NCBI RefSeq assembly: GCF_030348765.1
Contig: NZ_JAUCEU010000007.1
Coordinates: 4,371,001-4,435,000, forward strand
From: Neobacillus sp. CF12
GTDB lineage: Bacteria > Bacillota > Bacilli > Bacillales > Cytobacillaceae
Direction: 5' to 3'
DNA: 64,000 nt
This document shows, piece by piece, positions 63,225-64,000 of the stretch. The position numbers were made by a program, and so were the translations under genes. The notes under the pieces are model-generated. The model was not told the origin of the DNA and searched no databases. It was given only the letters and a program-made list of their open reading frames with translations. How positions within the stretch are numbered: the stretch's first letter is position 1; each line of letters opens with the position of its first letter.

Positions 63225-64000
<776 letters not shown>

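Overview
The window looks like chromosomal DNA of an endospore-forming Bacillaceae bacterium. It is AT-rich, has strong AGGAGG-type ribosome sites with frequent TTG and GTG starts, carries a gerA-type germinant receptor operon and a Spo0E-family phosphatase, and ends in the first ~780 bases of a 16S rRNA gene of Bacillus/Neobacillus type. The genus is my impression from the 16S text, not a measured result. Most genes are ordinary chromosomal accessory metabolism; I saw no prophage, CRISPR array or intact insertion sequence.

Layout. (1) 0-6.3 kb: a surface/polyphosphate module. It holds a VTC-type polyphosphate polymerase and a DUF4956 membrane protein, a CiaRH-like two-component system, and a divergent Cthe_2159-type beta-helix carbohydrate-binding lipoprotein. 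Both flanking transcription units carry the same TTTAAG-N5-TTTAAG-N10-(A/C)ATAAT promoter, the published CiaR-site form, so the module looks self-contained. (2) 6.4-20.4 kb: phosphonate use. A PHP-domain gene and a hexapeptide acyltransferase, a HAD protein, then phnF, phnGHIJKML (C-P lyase core) and phnDCE1E2 (ABC importer). PhoP-box-like arrays with 11-bp period precede the PHP gene, phnF, phnG and phnD. phnN and phnP are absent; the PHP protein may replace them. (3) 20.5-27 kb: a patch with many copies of a GGGACGGTTCT REP-like repeat around unknown coiled-coil genes, a lipoprotein, an M29 aminopeptidase and small proteins. (4) 27.6-36 kb: an NCS2 uracil-type permease and TetR, PadR and MarR regulators, each beside its probable targets; PadR and MarR have clear palindromic operators. 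A quinone-reductase-like gene next to MarR is frameshifted. An acyl-ACP desaturase lies here too. (5) 36-44 kb: small housekeeping and unknown genes, including an L,D-transpeptidase, an Mrr-like endonuclease, the DUF1659/DUF2922 pair, Spo0E, GIY-YIG and an RNA methyltransferase-like protein. (6) 44.6-56.4 kb: galactan use: an MFS transporter, GanR-like LacI regulator, ganSPQ importer, GH42 beta-galactosidase and a 1020-residue secreted GH53 galactanase. (7) 56.4-64 kb: a truncated PAS-GGDEF gene, gerA-type operon, AEC transporter, rRNA promoter and 16S.

The most unusual signal is a repeat architecture found at three places (44.05-44.57, 50.66-51.01 and 61.60-61.66 kb). The sequences are unrelated, but the geometry is the same: a 52-bp period made of alternating inverted 11-12-bp arms, a purine-rich spacer on the + strand and a short loop. 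Each lies just after the 3' end of a gene. One array sits inside the galactan operon between ganQ and ganA and contains a compensatory base-pair change.
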